Source: an uncultured Bacteroidales bacterium
GTDB taxonomy: Bacteria > Bacteroidota > Bacteroidia > Bacteroidales > UBA932
Length of the DNA: 64,000 bases
Direction of reading: 5' to 3'
NCBI GenBank assembly: GCA_944325495.1
Contig: CALVAD010000003.1
Span: 79,414 to 143,413, forward strand
The notes beneath the pieces were generated by a model. It saw nothing but the letters and a program-made list of their open reading frames with translations. It was not told the origin of the DNA and did not search any database. Of this stretch, positions 33,753 to 42,886 are shown in pieces (positions within the stretch are counted from its first letter, which is position 1; the number at the start of each line of letters is the position of its first letter). A program made the translations under genes and the position numbers.

Positions 33753-35891
33753 ATGGGAAAACTTTTGTTCAGCGCCTGCCTTGCGTGTCTGGCGGCCGCA
33801 TCCCTTCAGGCGCAGATAAGGATAAGCGGAAGCGTGCTCGACGAGAAGGGTGAGGCGATACCGGGAGCCGCGGTGACCGTGGACGGGATGCCCGGAACCG
33901 GCGCGGCTACGGATCTCGACGGCAGCTATGGCTTTGAAATCCCGCAGACGGGACAGAACCGGATCGTCCTCGTCGCGTCGGCGGTGGGATACGAGAGCCA
34001 GCGCCGGCGTATCAGCGAGCCGCAGGGCTCATACGGGGAGGATTTCGTGCTCCGGGAATCGCAGGAGCTGCTTGAGACCGTGGTGGTCACCGCGACGCGC
34101 ACTCCCAAGCCACTCAAGGACGTGCCCATCATCACGCGCGTCATCTCCGCCGAGGAGATCGCCCGCGCCGATGTCGTGCACATAGGTGAGCTGCTGGAGA
34201 CCGAGCTGCCCGGTCTGGAGTTCTCGTATTCGATGGACCAGCAGGTGTCCCTGAACATGCAGGGTTTCGGAGGGAATTCGGTGCTTTTCCTGGTCGACGG
34301 CGAGAGGATGGCGGGCGAAACCCTCGACAACATCGACTACAACCGCCTGAATCTCGACAATGTGGAGAGGGTGGAGATAGTCAAGGGGGCCGCTTCCTCA
34401 CTCTACGGCTCCAACGCCATTGGCGGAGTCGTGAACATCATCACCAGGGAGCCGGCGGAACCCTGGTCGGTCAGCATGAACACGCGCTACAGCACCTTGG
34501 GCCAGAAGGTAGGTTCGATTTCCGCCGGCTTCCGGGCGGGGAGACTTTCCGGCCTCACCAACGCCCAGTATGTCCAGAGCGACTCCATCTCCCTGAAGAA
34601 CGACGGCGACTATTCCAAAGTCTACGGCAGCTGGAACTACAATGTCAAGCAGCAGCTGGTCTACAGGCCGCTTGACAGGCTGAAGATCACCGGCAAGGCC
34701 GGCTATTATTTCCGTCAGCGCGACGCGTCGCCGGACGTCAAGGACAACTACCGCGACTTCAGCGGCTCGCTCAAGGCGGAATACGACTTCGCCGAAAGCG
34801 ACAACCTCACTCTGGGCTATGCTTTCGACCAGTATGACAAGAGCAACTACATGGTCGCCGGAAGCCGCGACGTGCGCGAGTACAGCAATGTGCAGCACAA
34901 TGTGCGCGCCCTGTACACCCACAGCTTCGGCAAGAGCGACAACCTCGTGTTCGGCGGCGACTTCATGAGGGACTATCTGATGTCCTACCAGTTCAGCGAC
35001 GGCGCGAAAGCCCAGTACACCGGCGACCTGTTCGCCCAGCTTGACTGGAGCCCGACCGACAGGCTCAATTTCGTGAGCGGCCTGCGTTTCGACTATTTCT
35101 CCGACAGGAATCTCTTCCACGCCTCTCCCAAGCTCGGAGTCATGTACAAGATAAGCAACTGCTCCGTCAGAGCCTCATACGCCGGCGGATTCAGGGCACC
35201 GACGCTCAAGGAGATGTACATGAACTTCAACATGGCGAACATCTTCATGATCTACGGCAACCCGGACCTCGAAGCCGAGGAGAGCCACAACTTCTCGCTT
35301 TCGGCGGAGTACATGACCCGGCGCCACAACCTCACGCTCACGGGATACTGGAACCTTGTGGACAACCGTATCACCACGGCGTGGAGCGACGCGCTCAAAG
35401 GGCAGCTCTACACCAACATGGCCCCGCTCCAGGTCGCCGGATTCGACCTCAACTTCTCGGCCGCATACGACTTCGGCCTCAAGTACAGGATCTCCTACAC
35501 CTTCACGCACGAGAAGATAGAGAAGGGGCAGCCGATGACCTCCTCGACCCGTCCCCACAGCGCCACGGTCAAGATAGAATACGGCAAGGACTGGAGGACA
35601 TACGGCTTCGACATCGCTCTGACCGGCCGCGTGATGTCGGCTGTCACGGCGGATGTCTACACCTCGCTCACCGATTACAGCCAGACTGAGAAGCAGACCT
35701 ACCCGGGCTACACGATGTGGAAGCTTTCGATAGCTCAGCGGATATGGCACGGCATCAGGCTCAACGCCATAATCGACAACCTGTTCAACTATGTCCCCGA
35801 CTATTACTACAACAACAGTCCGGCGACCGTCGGCACGACCCTCTCGCTGGGGCTGTCGCTCGACTTCAATGAAATATTCAACAACAGATAG
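33753..35891 (+). CDS. hmuR: TonB-dependent haem receptor, HmuR family
   Basis: 712 residues: signal peptide, then a carboxypeptidase-regulatory-like domain (about 22-105; ISGSVLDEKGEAIPGAAVTVDG), a plug (about 110-230, VVVTATRTPKPLKDVPIITRVIS) and a 22-strand type barrel ending in a phenylalanine-rich beta signal. The FRAP box (residues 480-483) and NPDL box (503-506) typical of haem and haemoglobin receptors are both present, as in P. gingivalis HmuR. It imports haem across the outer membrane using TonB energy. It follows hmuY by 4 bp. Confidence 0.92.
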   Translation: MGKLLFSACLACLAAASLQAQIRISGSVLDEKGEAIPGAAVTVDGMPGTGAATDLDGSYGFEIPQTGQNRIVLVASAVGYESQRRRISEPQGSYGEDFVLRESQELLETVVVTATRTPKPLKDVPIITRVISAEEIARADVVHIGELLETELPGLEFSYSMDQQVSLNMQGFGGNSVLFLVDGERMAGETLDNIDYNRLNLDNVERVEIVKGAASSLYGSNAIGGVVNIITREPAEPWSVSMNTRYSTLGQKVGSISAGFRAGRLSGLTNAQYVQSDSISLKNDGDYSKVYGSWNYNVKQQLVYRPLDRLKITGKAGYYFRQRDASPDVKDNYRDFSGSLKAEYDFAESDNLTLGYAFDQYDKSNYMVAGSRDVREYSNVQHNVRALYTHSFGKSDNLVFGGDFMRDYLMSYQFSDGAKAQYTGDLFAQLDWSPTDRLNFVSGLRFDYFSDRNLFHASPKLGVMYKISNCSVRASYAGGFRAPTLKEMYMNFNMANIFMIYGNPDLEAEESHNFSLSAEYMTRRHNLTLTGYWNLVDNRITTAWSDALKGQLYTNMAPLQVAGFDLNFSAAYDFGLKYRISYTFTHEKIEKGQPMTSSTRPHSATVKIEYGKDWRTYGFDIALTGRVMSAVTADVYTSLTDYSQTEKQTYPGYTMWKLSIAQRIWHGIRLNAIIDNLFNYVPDYYYNNSPATVGTTLSLGLSLDFNEIFNNR

Positions 35892-35894
35892 CTT

Positions 35895-38800
35895 ATGAAA
35901 ACTCGTTCACGGGTTCTGGTGACTGTCTCCATACTGGCCGTATGCGCCGCCATCTGCGCGATATGGTCAGTATGGCTTTCACCTGTGAGGATAGGGTTCG
36001 TCAACTACCAGACGATGACTCTCGGGCAGATTGCCAAAGCCAATACGAACAGATTCATCAGGATACGGCAGCTTGACGGCGAGAACCTCCGGAAGATTTC
36101 GCGCAGCGACTTCGTGTTCATCAACGGAATGGGCATGCGCATCACCGAAGACGAGCGCGCCCTCATCCGCAAGGCGGCCGAAAGGGGAGTGCCCATGATC
36201 ACCACCATGGCGACGAATCCGGCCAACGACATCACTACGGTGGACTCCCTCCAGCGGGAGACCCTGTCGGCATATCTTTCCGGCGGTGACCGCGCCAATT
36301 ATCACAACATGCTCGAATATGTGCGCGGGGAAGTCTGCGGCAGGCTGCTGTGGACCGACAAGCCGGGAGCGCCGACCGTGCCGGAATACGGTCTGCTGTA
36401 CCATGCCGATCCGGACGACCCCGACGGCGGGGACATCCCCTTCGCCTCGGTCAGGGAATATGAGGGCTGGCTGCGCTCCGAAGGCCTTTTCAAGCCGGGG
36501 GCGCCGGGCGTCGTGGTCACCGGCCCCATGGGCGACCCCGCCGAGCTCATAGCCGCGCTGGAGAAGAGCGGCAAGAATGTCTATCCGGTGAACAACATGC
36601 GCCTTTTCATCCTGAAGCACCATGCCGATTCCGTGGATGTCTCCGCGCTCATCAACATGGCGCACGGAAGGATGGGGGACTATATAACCGACTTCCTTGA
36701 GGAGAGGAACGCGCCGCTGTTCACTCCGCTGAACGTCAACACCCTGGTCAGCGAGTGGGAGGAGGACCGGATGGGCATGAGCGGAGGATTCATGTCGCAG
36801 AGCGTCGTGACTCCGGAGATAGACGGGGCGATACGTCCTTTCGCCCTTTTCGGCCACTATGAGGGCAAGGACGGCCTCCAGTACCTCAAGGCGATTCCCG
36901 GCAGGCTGGAGGAGTTCGTTGAGACCGTGGACAGGTACATCGCGCTGAAGAAGCTTCCGGACAGCGAGAAGAAGGTCGCGATATTCTACTACAAGGGACC
37001 CGGACAGAACAGCCTGACGGCCGCAGGCATGGAAGTGCTGCCGTCGCTCTACAATTTCCTGAAGGAGCTCCGTTCGGCCGGCTACAGGGTTGAAGGGCTT
37101 CCTGCCAGCGAGGCTGAATTCGGAAAACTCGTCCAGCGCCAGGGCGCCGTGTTCGGCACCTACGCCGAAGGGGCGATAGCCGATTTCATCGAAAACGGGA
37201 ATCCCGGGCTGGTTTCGGCAGCCGATTATGAGAAATGGAGTTCCGAGGCGCTCGGTCCGGAGATGGCCGCGGAGACTGCCGAGGTGAACGGAGAATTCCC
37301 GGGAAGCTACCTTGCGACCGAAGACGGACGGCTTGCGATTCCGCGGGTGGAGCTCGGCAACATCGTGCTGCTTCCCCAGCTTGCGGCGGGCATGGGCGAT
37401 GACGAATTCAAGATAGTCCACGGCACCGACAACGCCCCTCCTTATCCCTATATCGCCGAATACCTCTGGGCGCGCATGGGCTTCGGCGCGGATGTCATGA
37501 TACACTTCGGCACTCACGGAAGCCTGGAGTTCACTCCTTCCAAGCAGGTCGCCCTGAGCAGCCGCGACTGGCCGGACAGGCTCGTGGGGACCACGCCGCA
37601 TCTCTATGTCTACACGATATCCAACGTGGGTGAGGCCATGATCGCAAAGCGCCGCTCCTACGCGGGAATACAGTCCTACCTGACCCCTCCGTTCATGGAG
37701 AGCGGACTTCGCGGCACATACAGGGAACTCAAGGATGCGATAGGCCGGTATTATGACGCGGCGGCTCAGGGAGGCGATGCTGCCTCCGAGTCCCGCAAGG
37801 TCAAGGAGCTCGCGCTCGAAATGGGGCTGCATCGCGACCTGCGACTCGACTCGCTTTCGACATCCGGCTATACCGAGGAGGAGATCGCACGTATCGACAA
37901 TTTCGCCGAGGAGCTCACCAACGAGAAGATCACCGGAGAGCTATACACCATGGGCGAGCCGTACGAGCCGGCAAGGATACGCAGCAGCGTCTTCGCGATG
38001 GCGAGCGACCCCATCGCATATGCTCTCTACGCCCTGGACAGGCAGCGCGGCATTGCGGATGCAGGACTGGAAGAAAACTCCCGCAAGTTCAACCGCGAGT
38101 ATCTCGAACCTGCGAAGGAGATAGTGCGCCGCGTACTTGACAACCCCGGCCTGGCTGATGACGGATTCATCTGCGGTCTCGCCGGAATCAGCCGCGACGA
38201 GCTTGCCGACGCAAGAAAGACGGTGGCGCGGCTCGACCGTCCTAAAAGCATGATGGAGCTGATGATGAACCCGGCCGGAAGTGCCCCTGAAACGGAAATC
38301 AGCGATGAACGGGAGGCGTATCTGCGTGCCGTGGTGCAGCTGGCGACGGCGGTGGAGAACATAGACAACTACTCCGTCGCTCTGCGCGAGAGTCCGCGTG
38401 AGGAGTTCCGTTCCTTGCTCAACGCCATGGATGGAGGTTATGTCGCTCCTTCTCCAGGAGGCGACCCGATAGTCAACCCCAACACCCTGCCCACGGGGCG
38501 CAACCTCTATGCGATAAACGCCGAGGCTACGCCTTCCGAGAAAGCCTGGGAGGAGGGCAGGAAGCTCGCTGAAAGAACCATCGAGATGTACCGCCGCAAC
38601 CACAACGACTCCATCCCGCGCAAGGTCAGCTATACGCTCTGGAGCGGGGAGTTCATCGAGACCGAAGGGGCCACGATAGCCCAGGTGCTCTATATGCTCG
38701 GCGTCGAACCGGTGCGTGACGCATTCGGCCGCGTGACCGATCTCAGGCTGATTCCCTCCGCTGAACTCGGGCGTCCGAGGATAGACGTCGTGGTGCAGAC

Positions 38801-39992
38801 CAGCGGACAGCTGCGCGACATAGCCGCCTCGCGTCTCTTCCTGATAAGCCGCGCCGTGGAGATGGCCGCGGCGGCAAGGGATGACGATTACCGGAATCTT
38901 GTCGCGGAAGGGGTCGTGGAGTCCGAGAAGATGCTGACCGAGAGGGGAGTGAGTCCAAGGGAAGCCCGCGAACTTTCGAGATACAGGGTGTTCGGCGGCG
39001 TGAACGGCGGCTACGGCACCGGCATCACCGGGATGATACAGAACGGCGACAGCTGGGAGGACAGCGGACAGATCGCCGACAGGTACATGCGGAACATGGG
39101 CGCCTACTACGGCAGTGAGGACGAGTGGGAGAAGTACGGCGACTATGCGTTCGAGGCGGCTCTCGGCGGCACGGACGTGGTCATACAGCCGCGTCAGAGC
39201 AACACCTGGGGCGCATTGAGCCTCGACCATGTCTACGAGTTCATGGGAGGGATGAACCTCGCGGTGCGCAAGGTCACCGGCAAGGACCCCGACGCCTACC
39301 TGAGCGACTACCGCAACCACAACAACATGCGCATGCAGGAACTCAGGGAGGCCATTGGCGTGGAGAGCCGCAGCACCATCTTCAATCCCGCATATATCAG
39401 CGAGAAGATGAAAGGCGGGGCGGGCGCCGCATCCGGATTCGCGGAGATAGTCCAGAACACCTACGGATGGAATGTCACGAAGCCTTCGGTCATCGACGAC
39501 GAGATGTGGGACGAGATATACGATGTCTATGTCAAGGACAAATTCGGCCTGGGCGTGGAGGAGTATTTCGGAAACAGCAATCCGGCGGCTCTCGAGGAGA
39601 TCACCGCCGTGATGATGGAGACTGCGCGCAAAGGCATGTGGGACGCCGGCGAGAGGCAGCTTCAGGACATAGCCGCCCTGCACTCGCGTCTCGTGGACGA
39701 GTACCTGCCTTCCTGCTCGGAGACAGTATGCGACAACGCTCCGCTGCGCAATTTCATAGCCTCGAAGCTTGACGCTCCGGCTGCCGTGCGCTACAATTCG
39801 AACATCGACAATATACGCGAGGCGAGAAGCTCCGGCAGTGACGGGGTCGTGATGAAACGGGAGACGCTGGACGAGGGGGCCGCACGGCGCACCGCGGTTC
39901 TCAGCAACACCGTAGTCGCAGTGTTCGCCGCCGCGGCACTCGTGGTTATCGTGCTTCTGGTCCGCAGAAGGCGCAGAAACAGTCCGCAGTAG
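35895..39992 (+). CDS. hmuS: HmuS: membrane-anchored CobN/magnesium-chelatase H-like protein of the haem operon
   Basis: 1365 residues related to the large subunit of cobalt and magnesium chelatases (CobN/BchH). Recognisable blocks include NAPPYPYIAEYLWARMGFGADVMIHFGTHGSLEFTPSKQ and the C-terminal GGTDVVIQPRQSNTWGALSLDHVYEFMGGMN. One hydrophobic segment at residues 5-27 and another near 1335-1358 before an Arg-rich tail suggest the bulk lies in the periplasm, unlike cytoplasmic CobN. No ChlI/ChlD-type partners are present. As I recall, HmuS of gut Bacteroides has been proposed to remove iron from haem under anaerobic conditions; applying that here is by homology and operon context. Confidence 0.9.
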   Translation: MKTRSRVLVTVSILAVCAAICAIWSVWLSPVRIGFVNYQTMTLGQIAKANTNRFIRIRQLDGENLRKISRSDFVFINGMGMRITEDERALIRKAAERGVPMITTMATNPANDITTVDSLQRETLSAYLSGGDRANYHNMLEYVRGEVCGRLLWTDKPGAPTVPEYGLLYHADPDDPDGGDIPFASVREYEGWLRSEGLFKPGAPGVVVTGPMGDPAELIAALEKSGKNVYPVNNMRLFILKHHADSVDVSALINMAHGRMGDYITDFLEERNAPLFTPLNVNTLVSEWEEDRMGMSGGFMSQSVVTPEIDGAIRPFALFGHYEGKDGLQYLKAIPGRLEEFVETVDRYIALKKLPDSEKKVAIFYYKGPGQNSLTAAGMEVLPSLYNFLKELRSAGYRVEGLPASEAEFGKLVQRQGAVFGTYAEGAIADFIENGNPGLVSAADYEKWSSEALGPEMAAETAEVNGEFPGSYLATEDGRLAIPRVELGNIVLLPQLAAGMGDDEFKIVHGTDNAPPYPYIAEYLWARMGFGADVMIHFGTHGSLEFTPSKQVALSSRDWPDRLVGTTPHLYVYTISNVGEAMIAKRRSYAGIQSYLTPPFMESGLRGTYRELKDAIGRYYDAAAQGGDAASESRKVKELALEMGLHRDLRLDSLSTSGYTEEEIARIDNFAEELTNEKITGELYTMGEPYEPARIRSSVFAMASDPIAYALYALDRQRGIADAGLEENSRKFNREYLEPAKEIVRRVLDNPGLADDGFICGLAGISRDELADARKTVARLDRPKSMMELMMNPAGSAPETEISDEREAYLRAVVQLATAVENIDNYSVALRESPREEFRSLLNAMDGGYVAPSPGGDPIVNPNTLPTGRNLYAINAEATPSEKAWEEGRKLAERTIEMYRRNHNDSIPRKVSYTLWSGEFIETEGATIAQVLYMLGVEPVRDAFGRVTDLRLIPSAELGRPRIDVVVQTSGQLRDIAASRLFLISRAVEMAAAARDDDYRNLVAEGVVESEKMLTERGVSPREARELSRYRVFGGVNGGYGTGITGMIQNGDSWEDSGQIADRYMRNMGAYYGSEDEWEKYGDYAFEAALGGTDVVIQPRQSNTWGALSLDHVYEFMGGMNLAVRKVTGKDPDAYLSDYRNHNNMRMQELREAIGVESRSTIFNPAYISEKMKGGAGAASGFAEIVQNTYGWNVTKPSVIDDEMWDEIYDVYVKDKFGLGVEEYFGNSNPAALEEITAVMMETARKGMWDAGERQLQDIAALHSRLVDEYLPSCSETVCDNAPLRNFIASKLDAPAAVRYNSNIDNIREARSSGSDGVVMKRETLDEGAARRTAVLSNTVVAVFAAAALVVIVLLVRRRRRNSPQ

Positions 39993-39995
39993 GAT

Positions 39996-40679
39996 ATGGA
40001 GACGGTTGTCAAGGTCGCAATGGTGCTGGTGAGCTTCAGCTTCGTGCTCAAGCTCACGGGCTACAAGCTGCGCCAGCTGCTGCTGATGTCCCTGCTGTGC
40101 GCACTGTTCGTGGGTTTCTCGTGGCAGTTCGCGGCGGAGCAGTCGAAGACCGCGATCGCTTCATGGCTGTCGGATCGGGAGCTGATGCAGGACATAGCCG
40201 TGCTGATGACCCTGGACGTCGCGTTGCAGATGGCATACTGCCTTATGGCGGTGAATCTGATGAACAGCGGCCCGCTCAAGAGACGTACGATATTGGTGTA
40301 CAAGTTTTTGCGTCTTTTCCCGGGTATAATGGTGTTTCTGGTTCTGTTCAGCCTGCTGGTCAGCTGCGTGTTCGCGTTTCCCGGAGTGTCGTTCTCGCTG
40401 ATCTCGTGGTGCATGGCCGCTGCGGTGCTGGTGCTGCTGCCATTGGCGGTGCTTGGCGTCAGGAAGCTGCTCCCGGAGAAGGAGATAAGGCTGGAGCTGC
40501 TGTTTCTGTCGAACGCCCTGACCGCTGTGCTGGGAGTGATCGCGACCGTGAACGGCACGACGGCTTCCGAGAGCGTGGATTCGGTGGACTATCCTGCCAC
40601 CGCCGCCGTTTTCGGCATCGTCCTTCTCGGCGCCGCGCTTGGTTTTCTGCTGTACCGCATAAAATCCCGGAAGTCATGA
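39996..40679 (+). CDS. hmuT: HmuT-like multi-pass membrane protein
   Basis: 227 residues with about six hydrophobic segments and few charged residues. It starts 3 bp after hmuS and occupies the HmuT position of hmuYRSTUV. No catalytic motif is visible; the family is defined mainly by gene order. It probably works with HmuU and HmuV, which look like energy-transducing proteins, to support HmuS or the receptor. The operon is interrupted after this gene by two palindromic elements. Confidence 0.7.
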   Translation: METVVKVAMVLVSFSFVLKLTGYKLRQLLLMSLLCALFVGFSWQFAAEQSKTAIASWLSDRELMQDIAVLMTLDVALQMAYCLMAVNLMNSGPLKRRTILVYKFLRLFPGIMVFLVLFSLLVSCVFAFPGVSFSLISWCMAAAVLVLLPLAVLGVRKLLPEKEIRLELLFLSNALTAVLGVIATVNGTTASESVDSVDYPATAAVFGIVLLGAALGFLLYRIKSRKS

Positions 40680-40706
40680 CGAGTCTGATTTATATTGTAT
40701 CGGCCG

Positions 40707-40832
40707 TAGAGGTGACGGCTTCCTCACAGGAGGTTCCGCTGCGCTTCATTGATATTTCTTCGCTACGCTGCGAAATATCACCCGCTCACGGCCGCGGGCG
40801 GCCAGCCTCCTGTGAGGAAGCCGCCACCTCTA
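40707..40832 (-). repeat. Structured palindromic element, type B copy 3
   Basis: 27-bp arms (40707-40733 and 40806-40832) with one mismatch around a 72-nt interior. Read on the minus strand it starts CTGGCCGCCCGCGGCCGTGA, has hairpin one GCCCGC/GCGGGT and hairpin two TGATATTTC/GAAATATCA (different in sequence from other copies but still paired), and ends AATGAAGCGCAGCGGAA. It lies 27 bp after hmuT. Confidence 0.85.
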
Positions 40833-40929
40833 TGGCGAAAGATACTCTTATATGAGTTTTTGATACCTTGGTTTGGGATTGACAGAATATATAATAATGT
40901 GAGAATTAATGACAGTAGCCTTTGCGTCG

Positions 40930-40937
40930 TATGTTTG
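40930..40937 (+). promoter_or_regulatory. Internal -7 box ahead of hmuU-hmuV
   Basis: TATGTTTG matches TAnnTTTG. It lies in the AT-rich 161-bp segment between two oppositely oriented type B elements, within the interrupted haem operon, and points toward hmuU. Confidence 0.45.
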
Positions 40938-40993
40938 TATCAAGAAAATGATTCAAGATGCAAAAAGTTTATGGAAGTTGACGCGGGCAGGAG

Positions 40994-41127
40994 CCGTTCA
41001 TGGACTGTTTGCCTCTGGAGAGGCTGGCCGCCCGCGGCTGTGAGCGGGCGATGCTCATAGTGAAACGGAGAGCATCGATGGAGCGCGAAGCGCGGAACCT
41101 CTCAGGAGGCAAACAGTCTATGAACGG
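40994..41127 (+). repeat. Structured palindromic element, type B copy 4
   Basis: 30-bp arms (40994-41023 and 41098-41127) with a few mismatches, around a 74-nt interior starting CTGGCCGCCCGCGGCTGTGA, with hairpin one GCCCGC/GCGGGC and hairpin two CGATGCTC/GAGCATCG, ending in a GATGGAGCGCGAAGCGCGGAA-like tail. Its orientation is opposite to the copy at 40707. It lies 29 bp before hmuU. Confidence 0.83.
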
Positions 41128-41156
41128 TTAAAGCCAATTAATTAAAGATAAAGAAT

Positions 41157-41873
41157 ATGGAAACGATTTCAAATGTGTTGTTCTGGATTTCGAACGGACT
41201 GCTGGTACCGGACATCGTGCTGCTGATACTGCTGTTCTGCAAGTCGCTGCTGCTTGTCGGCGGCTTCTTCGGCCAGTATATCGGAATACGCAGGACCAGC
41301 AGACTCGTCCACGACGAGATGGAGAAGCTTGAGGCCTCGGGCGTTGAGGAATTCCGGAAGAAACTGCCGGAGAAAAGCGGCATGGCGGTGATCGAATACG
41401 CCAGGAAGCTCATTGATGCAGGGAGCAACAGACCTCTCAAGGACAGACTGCTGTCCGAGTTCGAGATCTATGCCGATAAGGACATGGCCTGGTCACGCTA
41501 CCTCGCCAAGCTCGGCCCCATGCTCGGACTCATGGGCACCCTGATTCCGATGGGCCCGGCACTCGTGGGCCTTTCGACGGGAGACATAGGCTCGATGGCC
41601 TACAACATGCAGGTGGCGTTCGCCACGACCGTGGTCGGCATGGTGTCGGCGGCCATAGGCTATTTCACCGAGCAGGTCAAGCAGCGCTGGTACCTCCGCG
41701 ACCTGACCTCGTTGCAGTATCTGGCGGATATTCTCGACCCGGTCCAGGCATCCGCGACGGTCGCGGAAACTTCCGTTCCTGTCCGTGACCGTCGTCCTTC
41801 AAGGCCCGCCGTGGCGGCGGCCGGACGGCGCGGGCGCGAGGCGGCTGTTAAAGATGGAGGAAAGGCGGAATGA
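41157..41873 (+). CDS. hmuU: HmuU: MotA/TolQ/ExbB-family proton channel protein
   Basis: 238 residues. One membrane segment at about 17-40 is followed by a cytoplasmic domain, then two more segments containing AKLGPMLGLMGTLIPMGPALVGLSTGDIG and VAFATTVVGMVSAAIGYFTEQVK, which match the conserved ExbB/TolQ/MotA helices. It is likely the proton-channel half of a motor dedicated to this haem system. Its end overlaps hmuV by 4 bp (ATGA). It sits in the usual position but is separated from hmuT by 477 bp. Confidence 0.88.
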   Translation: METISNVLFWISNGLLVPDIVLLILLFCKSLLLVGGFFGQYIGIRRTSRLVHDEMEKLEASGVEEFRKKLPEKSGMAVIEYARKLIDAGSNRPLKDRLLSEFEIYADKDMAWSRYLAKLGPMLGLMGTLIPMGPALVGLSTGDIGSMAYNMQVAFATTVVGMVSAAIGYFTEQVKQRWYLRDLTSLQYLADILDPVQASATVAETSVPVRDRRPSRPAVAAAGRRGREAAVKDGGKAE

Positions 41874-42196
41874 GACGGCATCTTCTGAAAGGCCGCGAGG
41901 AGAGCGACCCGATGGGAGTGGTCAGCAACCTCTTCGACGTGGCCATGGTCTTCGCCGTCGCTCTGATGGTGGCGCTCGTGACCCGTTACAGCATGACCGA
42001 GATGTTCAGCCAGGAGGATTTCACGATAGTGAAGAACCCCGGCAAGGAAAACATGGAGATCATCACCAAGGAGGGAGGCAAGGTGAACCGCTACACTCCT
42101 TCCGAGGACCAGAGTTCCAAGTCGGGTGCGAAAGGACGCCGCGTGGGCATAGCCTACGAACTCGAGAACGGCGAAATCATCTATGTTCCGGAGTAG
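41870..42196 (+). CDS. hmuV: HmuV: DUF2149 small membrane protein
   Basis: 108 residues with a single N-terminal membrane segment (VVSNLFDVAMVFAVALMVALV) preceded by ESDPMG, and a C-terminal polar domain ending in a YELENGEIIYVPE strand pattern. This is the DUF2149 layout found after HmuU in Bacteroidales and resembles ExbD/TolR in topology, which fits a stator or force-transducing partner. It is the last gene of the haem operon; its start overlaps the hmuU stop. Confidence 0.82.
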   Translation: MRRHLLKGREESDPMGVVSNLFDVAMVFAVALMVALVTRYSMTEMFSQEDFTIVKNPGKENMEIITKEGGKVNRYTPSEDQSSKSGAKGRRVGIAYELENGEIIYVPE

Positions 42197-42284
42197 CTTT
42201 GGTATAATTGACATTTTGGGTTGGTGCCAATGACAAAAGAGGCCGGTATATGGAGGTCGATGTTGAAAGTTGTGCGCCGGCTGT

Positions 42285-42344
42285 CGCAGCCTGCCCCTCG
42301 GGAGGCGGGAGATTCGGGAACAGCCTCCCGAGGGGCAGGCTGCG
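42285..42344. repeat. Perfect 22-bp palindrome with short loop, after the haem operon
   Basis: Arms 42285-42306 and 42323-42344 are perfect inverted copies. The 16-nt loop GGGAGATTCGGGAACA shares the GGGAA core with the minus-strand loop at 28884 and resembles the tail of type B interiors. A likely terminator of hmuV transcription. Confidence 0.7.
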
Positions 42345-42377
42345 GCCGCCGGCTCCCCAGGACTTGCGCAAACCACT

Positions 42378-42413
42378 GCTCTCAAGTCGCCACAAAAACA
42401 CTGACTTAAGAGC
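42378..42413. repeat. Short palindrome
   Basis: GCTCTCAAGTC at 42378-42388 pairs with GACTTAAGAGC at 42403-42413 with one mismatch. No T-run follows. Confidence 0.45.
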
Positions 42414-42460
42414 ATTATTCTTTCAGAACAGATTCTCAATCAACCTATTAAACTCGCACC

Positions 42461-42500
42461 ATGCTCCCAAATCGGCTTCCTTGGTCCGATCTGGGAGCAT
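42461..42500. repeat. Perfect 15-bp palindrome
   Basis: ATGCTCCCAAATCGG at 42461-42475 and its exact inverse at 42486-42500 enclose a 10-nt loop. This is the third palindrome within about 220 bp after the haem operon, in a stretch without convincing genes. Confidence 0.6.
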
Positions 42501-42669
42501 TAGGTTTCAGAAAAACGGCTTCCTATAGCTCTACAACGGCATTTTCCCAAAACATATTGCTCACAGATAATTTCATCCACCCTGACATGACGGCTCCGCT
42601 CGTCCGGCTGACCTGGCAGCATAGCCGATGGAGACGCTTGGAGTGAATGTGGAGACTGCTTTCAGGAAC

Positions 42670-42782
42670 AAAAAAAAGGAGAGAACCCCATCGCCTAAGG
42701 TTCTCTCTTTTTTTGTAATCTGGAATGGCTCACTGATTGTCTGACGCGTTAAGCTATGTCGGGCGATGTCTTGCGTTTTTGT
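42670..42782 (-). ncRNA. Candidate small RNA with consensus promoter and intrinsic terminator
   Basis: On the minus strand a perfect -7 box TAACTTTG (42789-42796) is followed about 80-105 bp later by a terminator stem GAGAGAACC/GGTTCTCTC (42679-42707), with a T-run on this strand from the A-run at 42669-42677. The roughly 110-nt interval holds no convincing ORF. The hairpin also has a T-run on the plus strand, so it can serve both directions. Function unknown; it could also be the 3' end of transcription from the small ORF upstream on the same strand. Confidence 0.5.
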
Positions 42783-42788
42783 TCAGTG

Positions 42789-42796
42789 CAAAGTTA
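42789..42796 (-). promoter_or_regulatory. -7 box of the candidate small RNA
   Basis: TAACTTTG on the minus strand, an exact TAnnTTTG match in a stretch without a gene start. Confidence 0.5.
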
Positions 42797-42886
42797 CGGT
42801 TTCCGCAGTCGTCTTTCAATACCAATATCTTGTGATTTTGCGTCAGCCTCCGTGGGCCTTCCGGGCGGTCAGTCAGTTCTGACCTT

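Noticed and set aside
42208-42646. Short plus-strand frames of 60-106 codons after hmuV
   Set aside because: They are interrupted by three palindromes and have no protein-like composition or recognisable similarity.
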